From positions 9,501-27,062 of the forward strand of contig NSJX01000147.1 in assembly GCA_002286715.1 (NCBI GenBank): DNA of 17,562 nucleotides, in the 5' to 3' direction. Source of the DNA: Dentipellis sp. KUC8613 (Eukaryota; Basidiomycota; Agaricomycetes; Russulales; Hericiaceae). Made by a program: the position numbers and the translations under genes. Shown here one piece after another: positions 15,623 to 17,562 of this stretch. Each line of letters opens with the position of its first letter. Position 1 is the first letter of the stretch. A model generated the notes under the pieces. It did no database searches. It was not told the DNA's origin and saw only the letters and a program-made list of their open reading frames with translations.

Positions 15623-17235
15623 TCAGGAACGTCCCATAAGTTTCTCGAAAGCGCGTTTTTTGCAGGAGGCACAAGAGTACTCACAAGTTGATAGCACTAG
15701 GAGTGGGGATGGATAATAGCCTCTTTTGTAAGTCAACCACACATGAAAGGAAAGAAGTCTCTTCTCAAGGCGGAGAAGTTGATCTGCATCTAGCAATGTG
15801 ACATTGACCCTGTCTGAACCTGACGCAAAAAAAGCAGCCTCGGAGAGGAAGACTTCCTGTGGCTCTGTGAAACCACTGAAGTCCTTGGTGTGATACTCCT
15901 TATACTGGGAAAAGAGGCTCTGCAGATTAGAGATCCACTTCCTTCTTGCAAGCACCTCATCAACAGAGTGCCATTCAGGCCACGGACTACCCGTTTTGAA
16001 TGTCTGGATGTCCCATGGACGATGGTACTTACTTGCCCGGGACCATATGATTTCATCGACCTTGGTGATGAGACCCCAGCGCAATGGATCCAGGATGTCT
16101 GAGATGTCTTCATGGTGAATGGGCAAGATGTTGTTGGGATCATGGGGATCAGGGATGGTGCCATGTTCATGGGGAAGACAGAGCTCGATGGCAAACTCAT
16201 GATCGGCCAGCAGATTGAAAAGGGCAACCGGCAGGTCCACTTCAGAAGAGAACATCTCGGGGGTTGGTGTACATCCGCAGTCAAGGTGGTCTCTAGGGTC
16301 AATGGGGGTGAGAGAAGGATCCTCATAACTTCTCTTGATTTCTTCTGCACGAGCAGTGCCAAACATCTTCTCTCCGCCAAACCTCCACCAGTTTTCAGGA
16401 TCAAAAGGGATGGGATTATCACCCAGAGGACAGGCCTTCTTCCAAGTGGTATCACTGAGAAACTCACGCCATTCATTGTATGTGAGAGGAGTAATGACAG
16501 GGTCCTGGCGTGCGAGTGAGACGCGGTTGTCAATGGAGGACCACAGTTGAGCCGCGCGAGCAAAGAGACGTGATCGCTTCTCTGGTGATTTTGGTCCATA
16601 GAAGAGATGAAGTGGTGGATACCACCAGGCACAGGGTTGATTCCGCGCAACCAAGGCAGACTTTGGAACAGCTTCGATGGCGGCTTTGAATGCTCCGAAG
16701 AAAGGATGGGACGTCTGGATGTCTGCACGAACCTCTACACTTCTCCAGACGTCACTTTTGCGGCGGAGAAGCGACATAGAGTCGCGAAGTCGAATCTGAG
16801 CTGTCAAGTTGTCAGCAAGATCAATGTACGCATCAGATTGAAGGAAACTTACTAGAACCCCTTGCAAGTTCAAAACGTTTTTCCCAATACTCACTGACAA
16901 TCCATTGATCCTTTGGATCGTGGTCGATGACTCCTCGTGCCTGACGCTCAAAGGCATTGGCAGCTCCGAACCTGGGTGGATACATGAAGAGCTTCAAGTT
17001 GTGCCTTCCACCGTCTGGTACTAAAAATAAGATCAGTCCCGCGAGACGACAGCCTGTATTTACAAATTGACTTACAGAGGATGGACCGACCACTGAGATC
17101 CACGCGGTTGTCCATGTGATAAGAGGGATTATCATTGTTATTGATCTTGAGCTTCCAAGTCTTCCTGTCGACAAGGACGTATGTCGGAGCCCACTTGATC
17201 AGACTAACCAATGCCTTGTATAATACAGACTGTTC
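15623..17235 (-). CDS. Three-exon gene of unknown function, 5' end missing
   Basis: Exons read as 17235-17076, 17020-16853 and 16800-15623. Introns of 55 nt (GTAAGT...TTTTTAG) and 52 nt (GTAAGT, CTGAC branch, TTGACAG) both preserve the frame in phase 1. The product is about 500 residues from VLYKALVSLIKWAPTYVLVD through NLKLFMYPPRFGAANAFE, CAWWYPPLHLFYGPKSPEKR and WREFLSDTTWKKACPLGDNP to SCASCKKRAFEKLMGRS. It is rich in Trp/Pro/His, with a CEYSCASC cluster near the C-terminus and no signal peptide or membrane segment in the visible part. I recognise no family. No ATG lies between 17211 and the palindrome at 17236; an acceptor-like CTGAACAG ends near 17228, so upstream exons may have been cut off by the unit 5 boundary. 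It is the only host-like gene here. Confidence 0.75.
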
Positions 17236-17264
17236 AGTTCTGATTCATCTATGAATCAGTCTTA
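17236..17264 (+). repeat. Palindrome at start of unit 5
   Basis: Same CTGATTCATCTATGAATCAG core, followed by TCTTAA. It directly abuts the broken 5' side of the minus-strand gene, which helps place the unit boundary at about 17236. Confidence 0.8.
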
Positions 17265-17562
17265 AGTATCGACATTTCTCACTACGGTTTGCAGAATCGA
17301 CATCCTCAACTTTTTCGCTGCTTCGGGGAATGGTCTCCCACGGCTTCAGCCACAATCGTTCACTTCAAAGTGTAAACCATTTCTACACAGCTCAAATCTT
17401 GTTCAATTCACACAAAATTTGGGGCACATATAGACATACAATGTGAATGCCTAGCAGAAAATTAACACAATTTTTGAATGCCTGGATCGCTCAGAAATGC
17501 AAAGTCGCGCCGTGCTCGTGGCAGGCGGGTGCTGGCGGCCCGGAATCCGCGTCAACATCCTC
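17265..17562 (+). other. Head of unit 5, runs off window
   Basis: Shares blocks with the unit 2 head: CCCAC followed by CTTCAGCCACA (about 100 bp from the palindrome) and CGCTCAGAAATG followed by AAAGTCGCGCCG (17491-17512, about 266 bp from the palindrome compared with 251-254 in units 2 and 1). The window ends before an MGK-type start would be expected, near 17830. Confidence 0.55.

Overview
The window looks like repeat-dominated accessory DNA of a filamentous basidiomycete, probably a mushroom-forming Agaricomycete. The evidence is Ty3/Gypsy chromovirus remnants of the kind common in that group, one host-like gene with 52-55 nt GT-AG introns (GTAAGT donors), and no bacterial gene organisation. 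The organism call is an inference.

Layout. 1-1418: 5' end of a minus-strand Ty3/Gypsy element (A), with leader ORF, self-complementary primer site and 5' LTR. 1420-2106: a plus-strand gag fragment of another Gypsy element, abutting the outside of that LTR. 2107-3010: AT-rich DNA with short repeats and one copy of a 43-bp repeat. 3011-12887: most of the window, built from related 'units'. Each complete unit start has a palindrome, a conserved non-coding head of about 590 bp, a micro-exon beginning Met-Gly-Lys followed by GT, and then a long degenerate low-complexity GC-rich tract that is C-rich on the head strand. Unit 1 is plus (3011-6195), unit 2 minus (10688 to about 6200), unit 3 minus (about 11700-10689), unit 4 plus (about 11683-12887). 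12888-14965: 3' part of a second minus-strand Gypsy element (B) with integrase, chromodomain, polypurine tract and 3' LTR. 14966-15301: a minisatellite and a small pol-like scrap. 15285-15622: a decayed unit head. 15623-17235: a three-exon minus-strand gene of unknown function with its 5' end missing. 17236-17562: another palindrome plus head (unit 5), running out of the window.

The long ORFs in the GC-rich tracts (up to 664 codons) are open in several frames on both strands and encode Pro/Arg/Ala/Ser/His-rich low-complexity sequence. I do not regard them as genes.

The most unusual signal is the set of palindrome-headed units. At least two heads (plus at 3011, minus from 10688) keep the same blocks at nearly the same distances from the palindrome (about 251-254, 368-370, 450 and 587-592 bp) although most sequence between them has diverged. 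I do not recognise this family. A non-autonomous transposon or a decayed, gene-like repeat family are both possible.
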